NCBI RefSeq assembly: GCF_900107605.1
Contig: NZ_FNQJ01000025.1
Coordinates: 1 to 51,964 of the forward strand
Direction: 5' to 3'
Source of the DNA: Acidovorax soli
Lineage (GTDB): Bacteria > Pseudomonadota > Gammaproteobacteria > Burkholderiales > Burkholderiaceae_C
DNA: 51,964 nucleotides
Under the pieces are notes generated by a model. That model saw nothing but the letters and a program-made list of their open reading frames with translations. It was not told the DNA's origin and did no database searches. Positions within the stretch are counted from its first letter, which is position 1. Every line of letters begins with the position of its first letter. The position numbers and the translations under genes were made by a program. Below are positions 34,709 through 44,379 of the stretch, one piece after another.

Positions 34709-36042
34709 AGGAGCTGGCCCAACATCGCTCATTGCGCCAGCGGTTGTCGTGGTGGCTGGCGCTGCAGAGCTTTGCCGGACTCGGGGTGATCTGTCTGATG
34801 GTGTATCTGGTGACCGAGTTCAATTTTCGTGATCGGCAAGAGGAAACGCTGGCGCAAAAGGAAAACGTCATTCGGCACTTGCTAGTGGATGGCAAGGAGC
34901 ATGGGGATTCGGAAGACCTTGCGCACAAACTCGATGACTTCCTTGTTGGGCACGGAGATCTGTCGCTCGAAGTCGCGCGGGCGGACGGGATTGTTCTCTA
35001 CGCCCACACCCGCAACCAGAATGCGAAGACGGTATGGCGCCAACGGCAGTTCGAAGTAGCACAGACTACGGACCAGACTCCCTCAAAGAACTTGCGCGTT
35101 CAGCTGTCGCTGGATATCCAAACCGACAACCAGTTGTTGCACCGACTTGCTCTTACCTTGCTGGTCGCAGCCATCGGTGGGGCCGTCGTTGTATCGCTAG
35201 GCGGATTCTCCCTGGTCAACTTGGGCCTGGCGCCCGTCCGAAGACTGGCCAGTCAGACGCGCGCAGTGTCGGCTGACAATCTGCAGCAACGTCTCGACAG
35301 CGGCGAGCAGCCCCTTGAGCTCGTGCCTCTGATCGATCAGTTCAACGCGCTTCTGGCGCGCATTGAGAAGGCGTATTTACAAATGGAGGGCTTCAATGCT
35401 GACGTGGCGCATGAGTTGTGCACGCCTTTGGCCACGCTCATTGCCAACAATGAACTGGCTTTGCTGCGCCCTGAGCAGGCGGATATTCGCGAGGTGCTGG
35501 CGTCCAACTTGGAGGAGTTGCACCGCCTGACCGGCATCGTCAATGACATGCTGTTCCTGTCCCAGGCGGATCGGGGTGTGGGAGCGCGCCGCGCCCCCGT
35601 GGCGAGCCTTGCATCAATGGCTGCTGACGTACTGGACTACCACGAGGCCGCACTGTCCGAGGCAGGTCTCACAGCTAAAGTGGTTGGTGATGCGCATGGC
35701 GCCTTCGACGTGCCGTTGCTGCGCCGAGCCCTGTCGAACTTGCTCGGCAACGCAACTCGATACGCGAGCTCTGGCTCAGTCGTCCAGATCAACCTCAGAA
35801 CCACCGATGAGGGTTGTGTGCTGATCAGTGTTACCAACTACGGCAGCACGATCGATCCCGAGATACTTCCGCAGCTGTTTGATCGATTTTTCCGCGCAGA
35901 TCCTGCTCGCAGCCATGGGCAGAGCAACCATGGCCTCGGTTTGGCCATAGTAGGCGGTATTGCACGCATGCATCAGGGCAGGCCATTCGCATCGTCAGAA
36001 AATGGGGTAACGAATGTGGGAATCGAAATTCGCCCGAATTGA
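34705..36042 (+). CDS. czcS: CzcS-type heavy-metal sensor histidine kinase
   Basis: This 445-aa protein has two membrane helices (about 14-36 and 149-172) around a periplasmic sensor of about 110 residues. HAMP follows (VNLGLAPVRRLASQTRAV), then the H box DVAHELCTPLATL with His236; the position after HEL is Cys where Arg is usual. The N box is ALSNLLGNATRYA and the G box is HGLGLAIVGGIARMHQG. The ATG overlaps the czcR stop as ATGA. The periplasmic part probably senses Zn, Cd or Co. Confidence 0.9.
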   Translation: MKELAQHRSLRQRLSWWLALQSFAGLGVICLMVYLVTEFNFRDRQEETLAQKENVIRHLLVDGKEHGDSEDLAHKLDDFLVGHGDLSLEVARADGIVLYAHTRNQNAKTVWRQRQFEVAQTTDQTPSKNLRVQLSLDIQTDNQLLHRLALTLLVAAIGGAVVVSLGGFSLVNLGLAPVRRLASQTRAVSADNLQQRLDSGEQPLELVPLIDQFNALLARIEKAYLQMEGFNADVAHELCTPLATLIANNELALLRPEQADIREVLASNLEELHRLTGIVNDMLFLSQADRGVGARRAPVASLASMAADVLDYHEAALSEAGLTAKVVGDAHGAFDVPLLRRALSNLLGNATRYASSGSVVQINLRTTDEGCVLISVTNYGSTIDPEILPQLFDRFFRADPARSHGQSNHGLGLAIVGGIARMHQGRPFASSENGVTNVGIEIRPN

Positions 36043-36146
36043 TGGCGATTTCGACAGACTGGGATCGCTTGTGACGCTGCCACGTAGCGCGGCCCGTTCA
36101 AGAATCCGATTTACGTAGGACGAAGCAGCGATATTTCTATTGCTGC

Positions 36147-36177
36147 TTGACTTTAAAGCCACTTCAAGGTTTCCAAT
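36147..36177 (+). promoter_or_regulatory. MerR-type promoter of the cadA-like gene
   Basis: TTGACT (36147-36152) and TCCAAT (36172-36177) are separated by 19 bp, the long spacer typical of ZntR/CadR/PbrR promoters. The spacer holds an imperfect dyad ACTTTAAAGC-C-ACTTCAAGGT. The start codon at 36184 is only 6 bp after the -10, so transcripts may be leaderless. No merR gene is in the window. Confidence 0.5.
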
Positions 36178-36183
36178 TGGTCT

Positions 36184-38682
36184 ATGAAATCAGAAACCAG
36201 CACTCCTCCCACCACTGTTGACCCCTGCTGCTCCTCAGGCTGTTCGAATGTCCCAACTTCAGTTCCTTCACCAGGCAACCCGAACCAAGCCAAGCTGTTC
36301 AGGATCGCCACCATGGACTGCAGTGCCGAAGAGGCTGAGATACGGCGGGCTTTGGAGCCTGTGCAGGGTATCCGTTCACTGGGCTTCCAGCTCAGCGCGC
36401 GCACTCTGAAGATCGATGCGGAGGATCACGCCTTGCCCCTGGCGCTCGATGCAATCCGCAAGGCAGGCTTCGATCCACGGCCGGTCGCTACCGCAGCACC
36501 ATCCCAAGGCAGCCAAGGACGGTTGTTTCGCATAGCGACCATGGATTGCAGTGCGGAGGAGGCTGAGATTCGCCGTGCTCTGGAACCTCTGGGTGGAATT
36601 CGTTCTCTGGGTTTTCAGCTGGGCGCGCGGACGCTGAAGATCGAGGCCGATGAAGGCACCTACCGATTGGCACTCGACGCCATCCGCAATGCGGGTTTCG
36701 ATCCGCAACCAGTGGCAGACGCGGGCGAAGCCAAGGGGGGACACGTGGTTGGATCCACCGAAGGCGACGACCATGGACATGGTTTTGCAGGCGGCATCTC
36801 ACGTTTGGTTGCCGCACTCGTGTTCGCCACGGGGGCTGAGGTTCTCGCGTTCTTCGCCCCTGACCAGATGACCTGGAAAGTGGCCGGCATGGCGATTGCC
36901 GCGCTGGCCATCTGGCTGGCCGGTATCGACACCTACAAAAAAGGCATTGCGGCACTGCTGCGCGGCAAGTTGAACATCAATGCTCTGATGTCGGTGGCCG
37001 TCACTGGCGCGTTTCTCATTGGGCAATGGCCTGAGGCCGCGATGGTGATGGCCCTGTACGCGATTGCCGAACTCATCGAAGCCAAGGCGGTGGACCGGGC
37101 CCGTAACGCTATCAAGGGCTTGCTGGAACTGGCACCCGAAGAGGCTTTGGTGCTGGACACCAACGGCGCATGGGTCGTTACACCAGTGGCTTCGGTGGCC
37201 ATTGGAGCGACCGTGCGCATCAAGCCGGGCGAACGCGTGCCGCTGGACGGCAAGGTGACCAAGGGCAATGGCGCCATCAACCAGGCCCCCGTGACTGGCG
37301 AGAGCATCCCCGTGGACAAGGCACCTGGCGACCAAGTGTTCGCCGGTACGATCAACGAGACCGGTGAACTGGAGTTCGAGGTTACGGCCTTGTCGAGCAA
37401 TACCACCTTGGCCAGAATCATCCAAGCCGTCGAACAAGCGCAAGGAACGCGCGCTCCGACGCAGCGCTTTGTGGACCGGTTCGCAGCCATCTACACCCCG
37501 GCAGTCTTTGCCATTGCCGTGGCGGTGGCGGTGCTCACTCCTTTCCTGATGGACCTTACCTGGCTGGAGGCACTCTATAAGGCCCTGGTTCTGCTGGTTA
37601 TCGCCTGCCCGTGCGCTCTGGTCATTTCCACGCCAGTCACGGTGGTCAGCGGATTGGCCGCGGGAGCGCGCCGTGGGATCTTGATCAAGGGCGGAACCTA
37701 TTTGGAAGATGCCCGGCTTCTGAAGGCGGTGGCGCTGGACAAGACCGGCACCATCACCGAAGGCAAACCCAAGCTGGTGAAGTGGCAGGTGTGGGGTGCC
37801 GGTAACGAGGTAGCAGTCCAGCAAATGGCTGCCAGCCTGGCGGCTCGCTCCGATCACCCGGTTTCAAAGGCGATCGTCCAGGGCTTGGACGTAAAGGGCC
37901 CAGAAGCGGAAAGCTTCAAGGCCTTGCCTGGGCGCGGTGTCGAAGGCATGGTCAATGGTGTGCGCTTGATGCTGGGCAATCACCGTCTGATCCATGAGCA
38001 AGGACTGTGTGGTCCGGAGCTGGAGGCGGAGCTGGTCATCCACGAAAAGCAAGGCCGCACGGTAACCCTCCTGGCTGACGATTCGGGCGTCCTGGCGCTG
38101 TTCGCGGTAGCGGACACCATCCGTGAGACATCGAAACAGGCCATCGTCGATCTCAAGGCACTGGGTGTGACCTCGGTGATGCTGACCGGCGACAACACGG
38201 CCACCGCAAAAGCCATCGCTGCCCAGGCCGGCATTGATGATGCCCGTGGCGATCTGCTGCCCGAAGCCAAACTCGACGCCATCAAGGAAATGCAAAAGCG
38301 CTATGGCGCTACCGGAATGACCGGCGATGGCATCAATGATGCGCCGGCGCTGGCGCAGGCCGACATCGGTTTTGCCATGGGTGCAGCGGGAACCGACACG
38401 GCCATGGAAGCGGCCGATGTGGTCATCATGAACGATGACCTGCAGCGCGTCGCCGAGACAGTGCGTCTATCCAAGCGCACCCACGCCATTCTCTGGCAGA
38501 ACATCACCCTGGCCCTGGGCATCAAGAGCGTCTTCCTGGTGATGGCGGTCGTTGGCACCGCGACCATGTGGATGGCGGTCTTCGCTGACATGGGAGCGAG
38601 CTTGCTGGTAGTGGCCAACGGCCTGCGCCTGCTCCGAGGGGCACGAGGGGCGCCAGACCAGAAGGCGGGGAGCGAAAACTAG
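36184..38682 (+). CDS. cadA: CadA/ZntA-type P1B-2 ATPase (Zn/Cd/Pb export)
   Basis: This 832-aa protein has an N-terminal CCSSGC cluster (residues 15-20), then two almost identical HMA-like domains (MDCSAEEAEIRRALEP at 44 and 120), each with one Cys instead of CxxC, and a short His/Asp segment (DDHGHG). The ATPase core has TGES at 371, the metal-channel motif CPC at 475-477, the phosphorylated Asp519 in DKTGTITEGK, and GDGINDAP. CPC with an N-terminal Cys cluster supports Zn/Cd/Pb specificity. It follows czcS by 141 bp with its own MerR-type promoter. Confidence 0.9.
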   Translation: MKSETSTPPTTVDPCCSSGCSNVPTSVPSPGNPNQAKLFRIATMDCSAEEAEIRRALEPVQGIRSLGFQLSARTLKIDAEDHALPLALDAIRKAGFDPRPVATAAPSQGSQGRLFRIATMDCSAEEAEIRRALEPLGGIRSLGFQLGARTLKIEADEGTYRLALDAIRNAGFDPQPVADAGEAKGGHVVGSTEGDDHGHGFAGGISRLVAALVFATGAEVLAFFAPDQMTWKVAGMAIAALAIWLAGIDTYKKGIAALLRGKLNINALMSVAVTGAFLIGQWPEAAMVMALYAIAELIEAKAVDRARNAIKGLLELAPEEALVLDTNGAWVVTPVASVAIGATVRIKPGERVPLDGKVTKGNGAINQAPVTGESIPVDKAPGDQVFAGTINETGELEFEVTALSSNTTLARIIQAVEQAQGTRAPTQRFVDRFAAIYTPAVFAIAVAVAVLTPFLMDLTWLEALYKALVLLVIACPCALVISTPVTVVSGLAAGARRGILIKGGTYLEDARLLKAVALDKTGTITEGKPKLVKWQVWGAGNEVAVQQMAASLAARSDHPVSKAIVQGLDVKGPEAESFKALPGRGVEGMVNGVRLMLGNHRLIHEQGLCGPELEAELVIHEKQGRTVTLLADDSGVLALFAVADTIRETSKQAIVDLKALGVTSVMLTGDNTATAKAIAAQAGIDDARGDLLPEAKLDAIKEMQKRYGATGMTGDGINDAPALAQADIGFAMGAAGTDTAMEAADVVIMNDDLQRVAETVRLSKRTHAILWQNITLALGIKSVFLVMAVVGTATMWMAVFADMGASLLVVANGLRLLRGARGAPDQKAGSEN

Positions 38683-39089
38683 CTGAGCATGCACACTCCC
38701 ACTAGAGCTAGTGTCGGCGCCATGAGGCGCGTTAGGGTTGCAGCCTGCTGGAGCAGGCTTTAAAAGAATCAGGTTGGCGCGGGGCGCAACGCCTGAAGCA
38801 GGTTCTTGACCGTGGACGCACAAACCGTTGAGAACACGGAAACAGCGGCCTTGAATGGCTATAACGCAGGCAAAAGGTTTCTGGCATCCAGCGCCACATT
38901 GCAGTGGACACCCATGGACTGCCGGCGACCGGAACATTGCGCTGAACACTCTCGCTCGGCTGGCGCATGTCATGCCCAGGCGCGCGCGCGGAAGTCCCCA
39001 GTCGTAGACACCCCAGAAGATCGCCATGTGGAGTTGTGGAAATCAGGCAGCTATTTTCAATATTTCAACAATCATTGTATTATTGAGCA
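38683..39089. other. 407-bp gap between cadA and arsR
   Basis: This gap contains a palindrome CACTAG-AG-CTAGTG at 38700-38713 and a terminator-like hairpin at 38742-38759 behind cadA. An open frame from 38806 runs into arsR but has no family pattern and I do not call it. The last 50 bp are AT-rich and form the ars promoter. Confidence 0.5.
38742..38759 (+). terminator. Hairpin terminator after cadA
   Basis: AGCCTGCT and AGCAGGCT form an 8-bp stem with a 2-nt loop, followed by TTTAAAAG. It lies 60 bp after the cadA stop. Confidence 0.5.
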
Positions 39090-39092
39090 ATG
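39073..39092 (+). promoter_or_regulatory. Candidate ArsR operator over the arsR start
   Basis: CATTG and CAATG flank TATTATTGAG in a very AT-rich tract (39050-39092) directly upstream of and including the start codon. ArsR repressors bind AT-rich dyads near their own promoter. The dyad is short, so this is tentative. Confidence 0.3.
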
Positions 39093-39413
39093 AATGAATC
39101 AGATGTAGTGCGCTCGCTCGCAGCCCTTGCGCAAGAGGTGCGCCTCCGTGTCTTCCGCGCACTCGTCGTTGCAGGCAAGGATGGTCTCACCCCTGGCGCA
39201 ATCTCCGAGCAGTTGGGGGTCGCCTCCAACACCCTGTCGTTTCACCTCAAAGAGTTGACCCATGCTGGCCTGGTGAGCCAAGAGCGCCACGGGCGCAACT
39301 TGGTGTACCGCGCCTCGTACCAGACCATGAACGATCTGCTGGCATATCTGACAGAAAACTGTTGCCAGGGTGCGCCATGCCTCACTGAAGAGGCAGTCTC
39401 CTGCAACTGCTGA
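39090..39413 (+). CDS. arsR: ArsR-family arsenic repressor
   Basis: This 107-aa winged-helix protein has the DNA helix SEQLGVASNTLSFHLKEL. Unlike the classical ELCVCDL type, it has a C-terminal Cys cluster: Cys91 and Cys92 in ENCCQGAPC, Cys97, then Cys105 and Cys107 at the end. This matches the Acidithiobacillus-type arsenite sensor. It heads the arsR-arsC-acr3-arsH operon. Confidence 0.9.
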   Translation: MNESDVVRSLAALAQEVRLRVFRALVVAGKDGLTPGAISEQLGVASNTLSFHLKELTHAGLVSQERHGRNLVYRASYQTMNDLLAYLTENCCQGAPCLTEEAVSCNC

Positions 39414-39502
39414 GTGGTTCGCCATAGGCGATCCATGCCCCAAGCGCCTGTGCGCTCAGCCCAGATTCACCCATCTCACCACCATTGACCCTGGAGTTCA
39501 CC

Positions 39503-40009
39503 ATGAGCGCAACCCCACAACCCTTGAACGTTCTCTTTCTCTGCACGCACAACTCGGCGCGCAGCATCCTGGCCGAAGCACTGCTCAATGACATGGGTGG
39601 CGGTCGGTTCAAGGCCTACTCCGCAGGGAGCAGCCCACGCGACAACCAGCAACCCAACCCCCTGGGTCTGCAGGTGCTGCAAAAAGCAGGCATTTCCACC
39701 GAAGGCCTGCGCAGCAAGAACTGGGATGAGTTTGCCACGCCCGACGCGCCCCAGATGGACCTGATCATCACGGTGTGCGACAACGCGGCGGGCGAGGTCT
39801 GCCCCATCTGGCCAGGCCACCCCGCCACAGCGCACTGGGGCTATGCAGACCCCAGCGAGGGCGACGGCACGGACGAGCAGAAGCTTGAAGCCTTCCGCCA
39901 GACGCTGCACGCCATGAAGCGTCGGCTCGAACTGCTGGTGAGCCTTCCCGAAGACAAGCTGGCCAAGGCGGTGCTTCAGACCACCGCTCGCCAACTGGTC
40001 ACAAACTGA
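39503..40009 (+). CDS. arsC: ArsC, thioredoxin-type arsenate reductase (LMW-PTP family)
   Basis: This 168-aa protein has the P-loop FLCTHNSARSILAEALL with catalytic Cys14 and Arg20. A second Cys pair is present around ITVCDNAAGEVCPIWPG, where the enzyme forms its relay disulfide, and HWGYADPSEGDG carries the acid Asp. It reduces As(V) to As(III) for export by Acr3. The start MSATPQ at 39503 has a GGAG site. Confidence 0.9.
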   Translation: MSATPQPLNVLFLCTHNSARSILAEALLNDMGGGRFKAYSAGSSPRDNQQPNPLGLQVLQKAGISTEGLRSKNWDEFATPDAPQMDLIITVCDNAAGEVCPIWPGHPATAHWGYADPSEGDGTDEQKLEAFRQTLHAMKRRLELLVSLPEDKLAKAVLQTTARQLVTN

Positions 40010-40017
40010 GAAACGCG

Positions 40018-41064
40018 ATGCAGAAATCCAGCATGAGCGTGTTCGAGCGCTACCTCACCGTTTGGGTGGTGCTGTGCATCGTGGTGGGGATCGGGTTGGG
40101 CCAGGTGTTTCCTGGCGCAGCACGCGCGATTGGTGCGTGGGAAGTCGCCCGCGTGAACATTCCGGTGGGCCTGCTCATCTGGGTGATGATCATTCCGATG
40201 CTGCTCAAGGTGGATTTTGCCGCCCTGGGCGAAGTGGGCAACCACATGCGCGGCATCGGGGTCACCTTGTTCGTGAACTGGCTGGTCAAGCCGTTCTCCA
40301 TGGCTTTTTTGGGCTGGCTGTTCATACGTCAGTGGTTTGCCCCGTACCTGCCAGCTGACCAGATCGACAGCTACATCGCTGGCCTGATCCTGCTAGCCGC
40401 CGCTCCGTGCACCGCCATGGTGTTCGTGTGGAGCCGTCTCACGGGGGGCGACCCGCTGTTCACGCTGTCCCAGGTCGCGCTGAACGACAGCATCATGATC
40501 GTCGCGTTCGCGCCGCTCGTGGCTTTCCTGCTGGGCCTGTCGGCAATCACGGTGCCGTGGGACACGTTGCTCACCTCTGTCGTCCTGTACATCCTGATTC
40601 CCGTTGTGCTGGCCCAATGGTTGCGCCGGGCACTGCTGGCCCGAGGTCAAGCCGTGTTCGACGCTGCGCTGCATCGCATTGGTCCCTGGTCCATTGCTGC
40701 GCTACTGCTCACTCTGGTGCTGCTGTTCGCGTTCCAGGGCGAGGCCATCCTGCAGCAACCCTTGGTCATCGCATTGCTGGCCGTACCCATCCTGATCCAG
40801 GTGTTCTTCAACTCGGCACTGGCGTATTGGCTCAATCGCGCAGCGGGAGAAAAGCATGCGATTGCCTGCCCGTCAGCATTGATCGGTGCTTCCAACTTCT
40901 TCGAGCTGGCGGTGGCGACAGCCATCAGCCTGTTCGGTTTTCATTCGGGTGCAGCCCTGGCCACGGTGGTGGGCGTGCTCATCGAGGTGCCGGTCATGCT
41001 GCTGGTGGTCAAAGTCGTGAACTCTTCAAAGGACTGGTATGAATCCGGATCTTCCCAACGTTGA
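40018..41064 (+). CDS. acr3: Acr3-type arsenite efflux transporter
   Basis: This 348-aa inner-membrane protein has 10 membrane segments. It shows the ACR3 family signature [20 protein letters not shown] with the essential Cys (about residue 127) and [19 protein letters not shown] near the C-terminus. It exports arsenite. It starts 8 bp after arsC and overlaps arsH by 26 bp, so it is clearly co-transcribed. Confidence 0.95.
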   Translation: MQKSSMSVFERYLTVWVVLCIVVGIGLGQVFPGAARAIGAWEVARVNIPVGLLIWVMIIPMLLKVDFAALGEVGNHMRGIGVTLFVNWLVKPFSMAFLGWLFIRQWFAPYLPADQIDSYIAGLILLAAAPCTAMVFVWSRLTGGDPLFTLSQVALNDSIMIVAFAPLVAFLLGLSAITVPWDTLLTSVVLYILIPVVLAQWLRRALLARGQAVFDAALHRIGPWSIAALLLTLVLLFAFQGEAILQQPLVIALLAVPILIQVFFNSALAYWLNRAAGEKHAIACPSALIGASNFFELAVATAISLFGFHSGAALATVVGVLIEVPVMLLVVKVVNSSKDWYESGSSQR

Positions 41065-41752
41065 TGCCACGCTCTTCGAGCAGGCCGATCTTCAGCGACT
41101 GGTGCCCGCACAGCGTTCTACCCATGCACCCCGCATCCTGCTGCTCTACGGCTCTGTGAGAGAGCGCTCCTATAGCCGATTGCTGACCGAAGAGGCCGCG
41201 CGACTGCTGCGCGCCCTCGGTGCTGAAACCCGCATCTACGACCCGCGCGGTCTACCGCTGCCGGACTCAGAACCCGACAGCCATCCGAAGGTGGTGGAGT
41301 TGCGAGAGCTGGCCCAATGGGCTGAGGGCATGGTCTGGACCTCACCGGAGCGCCATGGCGCGATGACCGGCATCCTGAAGATGCAGATTGACTGGATACC
41401 TCTGTCCGTGGGGGCCGTGCGTCCCACCCAGGGCAAGACGCTGGCGGTGATGGAAGTCTCGGGTGGCTCGCAGTCGTTCAATGCCGTCAATCAGATGCGG
41501 GTACTGGGTCGGTGGATGCGCATGATCACCATCCCCAACCAGTCGTCGGTCGCAAAAGCCTTTCTGGAGTTCGACGAAAGTGGCCGCATGAAGCCATCAA
41601 GCTACTACGAGCGTGTGATTGATGTGATGGAAGAGCTGGTGAAGTTCACGCTGCTGACCCGCGATAGTGCAGACTATCTGGTGGATCGGTATAGCGAGCG
41701 ACGCGAGAGTGCCGAGGCGCTGTCAAAGCGGGTGAATCAGCGCAGCATTTGA
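41039..41752 (+). CDS. arsH: ArsH, NADPH-FMN oxidoreductase
   Basis: This 237-aa flavoprotein has the FMN-binding segment [20 protein letters not shown] and the ArsH signatures [20 protein letters not shown] and [20 protein letters not shown]. ArsH oxidises trivalent organoarsenicals to less toxic forms. It is the last gene of the operon and ends 10 bp from the end of the convergent P1B-4 ATPase gene. Confidence 0.95.
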   Translation: MNPDLPNVDATLFEQADLQRLVPAQRSTHAPRILLLYGSVRERSYSRLLTEEAARLLRALGAETRIYDPRGLPLPDSEPDSHPKVVELRELAQWAEGMVWTSPERHGAMTGILKMQIDWIPLSVGAVRPTQGKTLAVMEVSGGSQSFNAVNQMRVLGRWMRMITIPNQSSVAKAFLEFDESGRMKPSSYYERVIDVMEELVKFTLLTRDSADYLVDRYSERRESAEALSKRVNQRSI

Positions 41753-41762
41753 TTGGCAGTGT

Positions 41763-44105
41763 TCAATTCAATGCATCGGTGTCTCTGAAACGCAAGAGGC
41801 GCAAGGCGTTGAGCACCACCAAAACCGTAGCTCCCTCGTGAATCAGCACCGCTAAGCCCATACTCGCCAGCCCAAGCAGCGTGGCAGGGATGAGTAGCGC
41901 CACGACTCCAAATGCAGCCCAGAGATTTTGCTGGATGATGGCGTGTGAGGCGCGACTCAGGGAGATGGCAAACGGTAGCCTCGATAGATCATCTCCCATC
42001 AGGGCCACATCTGCCGTTTCCAGGGCTACATCGGTGCCTGCGCCGCCCATGGCGATGCCGACTGTGGCGCGGGCCATCGCAGGTGCGTCGTTCACGCCAT
42101 CCCCGACCATGGCCACTTGGCGGTGGTCACGCATCAACTCATCGATGACCTTGAGTTTGTCCTCGGGGAGCAGCCCTGCGCGCACATCGGTGATACCGAC
42201 AGATGCTGCAACAGCCTTGGCGACCGGCTCGTTGTCGCCTGTCAACATGACAGTCTCGCGGATGCCCAAGGACGCCAACTTTACAAACACTTCGTGCATT
42301 CCGGCACGCGTGGTGTCCGCCAAGGCGAGCACACCCACAAAAGTGCCCTCACGTCGCACCAGCATGGTGGTCTTGCCAATTTCCTCCAGGTCGAGCACTT
42401 GCTGGCGAACGGAATCGGGCACCCCTTCGGCTTCAAACAATCGCAGGTTGCCGATGCTCACACGCACACCCGATACCACCGCGTGCATGCCTTTTCCGGT
42501 CACGGATTGCACATCGGTGGCTTCGGGCCATGCGACTTGACGAGAGCGTGCAGCCTGAACCACAGCCTGAGCCAATGGATGCCCGCTTCGGCTCTCGACG
42601 CTCGCGGCCAAGGTCAGCAAATCAGCTTCGCTACCGTGGAGCGCGATCACATCGGTGACGCTGGGTTTGCCCGTCGTGATCGTTCCCGTCTTGTCAAACG
42701 CCATGACCGACAAGGTGCGCAGGTTTTCAAGGTGCATGCCGCCCTTGATGAGTACACCGCCCCGTGCGGCACGGGCCACGCCAGCCAGCACGGCCGAAGG
42801 CGTGGCGATGGCCAGGGCACACGGCGAGGCGGCCACCAGCACGGCCATGGCCCGGTAGAACGATTCGGCAAAGGGCATGCCTAGCAAGGGTGGAATCACG
42901 ATCAGCGCCGCCACGCCCAGCAGGACCAACGGCACAAAGACCTTCTCGAACCGAGAGACGAAGCGCTGGGTCGGAGACTTCTCGGTTTGCGCTTCGGCCA
43001 CCATGTGCACCATGCGCGCCAGTGAGCTGTCCTTGGCCAGCTTGGTCACCTGGACGCGCAGCAAACCCTCACCGTTCACCGTCCCGGCAAACACCAGGGA
43101 ATCGACCATCTTGTCCACTGGCATCGACTCGCCGGTGATGGCCGACTGGTTGACCGCCGAGATGCCTTCCAGCACTTTACCGTCTGCCGCGATGCGCTGG
43201 CCAGGTTTGACCAGCACCTGATCGCCGCGCTGCAGGTCTTCTACGGGCAGTTCCCGCTCTGCGCCGTCACGCAAAACCAGGGCCGTTTTGGGCGCCAGGT
43301 TGGCCAGCGCCTCCATGGCATGGCGTGCGCGGTCCATCGCCAAGTGTTCAAGGGCATGGCCCAGGCTGAACAGCACCAGCAGTAGCGCACCTTCCGCCCA
43401 TTGACCCAGCGCCGCAGCCCCCATGGCCGCAACGATCATCAGCACGTCAATGTCCAGGACCCGCTCTCGGATGCTTTGCCAAGCGTCGCGCATGGCGTAG
43501 TAGCCGCCAATCACCATCGATGCGCCCATCAACCCAACTGACAAGAGTGAGGCGCCCGCACCTTGCCGCATGCTCACCAGCCATCCGGCCAGCAGCAGTG
43601 CGCCAGCGAGAGCGCTCACGATCAGTTCCCGGTATTGCTCCAACCAGGTTTCTTCGTGCTCAGGCTCCCGAACGCTGTACCCTAGTGCTTGAAGACGCTG
43701 CACGATAGCTTGTCGAGACACACGCTGGGAGTCGTACTCAAGACGCATCCTCTCGGCCGCATAGCTCACAGCAGCCTCTTCCACGCCTTCAAGACGCTGC
43801 AATGCGTGCTCAATCACGGTTGCGCAGGTGGCACAGTCCATACCATCAATGCGCATCAACTCATGTTGGTACCTTGCGCTGAGCTGGGCACCGGCTGCCT
43901 GGGCCATTTCTCGCACTTGAGGAGGGCTGATGGTCGTCGGTTCGTAGTGAAGGCACAGCAGGGATTTGCCATCTTGCTGGGTCACATGCACCTTCTCCAG
44001 CCCTTGAGCCTGCAGCACGTCGATCAGTCGCCGGATGCAAGCATCCCGTTCGTCCGGCACACCCGGTAGGACGATGGCCAACTGCAGAGAGATTTTTTCG
44101 GTCAT
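41763..44105 (-). CDS. P1B-4-type heavy-metal ATPase (Co/Zn/Cd/Fe export)
   Basis: This 780-aa protein has an N-terminal domain of 80 residues of unclear origin, then one HMA domain with GMDCATC at 88-94. The core shows TGES near 325, the SPC motif (AASPCALAIATP, 427-429) in place of CPC, Asp471 in DKTGTITTGK, GDGVNDAP and, in the last membrane helix, HEGAT at 756-760. SPC plus HEG(A/G)T defines the P1B-4 group (CoaT, CtpD, CzcP), but these usually lack an N-terminal HMA domain. A 71-aa ORF lies 27 bp upstream behind the ECF-type promoter motif. Confidence 0.9.
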   Translation of the reverse strand: MTEKISLQLAIVLPGVPDERDACIRRLIDVLQAQGLEKVHVTQQDGKSLLCLHYEPTTISPPQVREMAQAAGAQLSARYQHELMRIDGMDCATCATVIEHALQRLEGVEEAAVSYAAERMRLEYDSQRVSRQAIVQRLQALGYSVREPEHEETWLEQYRELIVSALAGALLLAGWLVSMRQGAGASLLSVGLMGASMVIGGYYAMRDAWQSIRERVLDIDVLMIVAAMGAAALGQWAEGALLLVLFSLGHALEHLAMDRARHAMEALANLAPKTALVLRDGAERELPVEDLQRGDQVLVKPGQRIAADGKVLEGISAVNQSAITGESMPVDKMVDSLVFAGTVNGEGLLRVQVTKLAKDSSLARMVHMVAEAQTEKSPTQRFVSRFEKVFVPLVLLGVAALIVIPPLLGMPFAESFYRAMAVLVAASPCALAIATPSAVLAGVARAARGGVLIKGGMHLENLRTLSVMAFDKTGTITTGKPSVTDVIALHGSEADLLTLAASVESRSGHPLAQAVVQAARSRQVAWPEATDVQSVTGKGMHAVVSGVRVSIGNLRLFEAEGVPDSVRQQVLDLEEIGKTTMLVRREGTFVGVLALADTTRAGMHEVFVKLASLGIRETVMLTGDNEPVAKAVAASVGITDVRAGLLPEDKLKVIDELMRDHRQVAMVGDGVNDAPAMARATVGIAMGGAGTDVALETADVALMGDDLSRLPFAISLSRASHAIIQQNLWAAFGVVALLIPATLLGLASMGLAVLIHEGATVLVVLNALRLLRFRDTDALN

Positions 44106-44132
44106 CCGGGGTCTAGTAAAGGCTCAACCCTC

Positions 44133-44348
44133 TTACAAAGGCTGAGCTGTCGGCAAATCGGACACGTGGCGCAAACGCCCCTGTTGCGGGTCTGGCTGCG
44201 GCCCACCCACGCTGGGGTCAATCAGAGCCACCATCTCCATGCCCAGTTCAACCCAGGTCTCGCCCCACGCTTGCAATGCAGCGTCGCGTCGGCTTGCTTC
44301 CGCCTGACAGGCCCATGCCGCAATGTCCTTGGCGTATCCCATGCACAT
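44133..44348 (-). CDS. Small ORF (71 aa) upstream of the P1B-4 ATPase
   Basis: The product begins MCMGYAKDIAAWACQAEASR and has a helical first half and a Pro/Gly-rich second half. GGAG lies 7 bp before the ATG. It is the first gene after the ECF-like promoter at 44380-44408 and is followed 27 bp later by the ATPase, so it likely shares its transcript. No family is recognised. Confidence 0.45.
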   Translation of the reverse strand: MCMGYAKDIAAWACQAEASRRDAALQAWGETWVELGMEMVALIDPSVGGPQPDPQQGRLRHVSDLPTAQPL

Positions 44349-44379
44349 GATCTTGCTCCATTGAGTGTGGTCTCAAAGG

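Noticed and set aside
38806..39093. 95-codon ORF before arsR
   Set aside because: No ribosome site and no protein pattern; it overlaps the ars promoter and ends on the arsR start.
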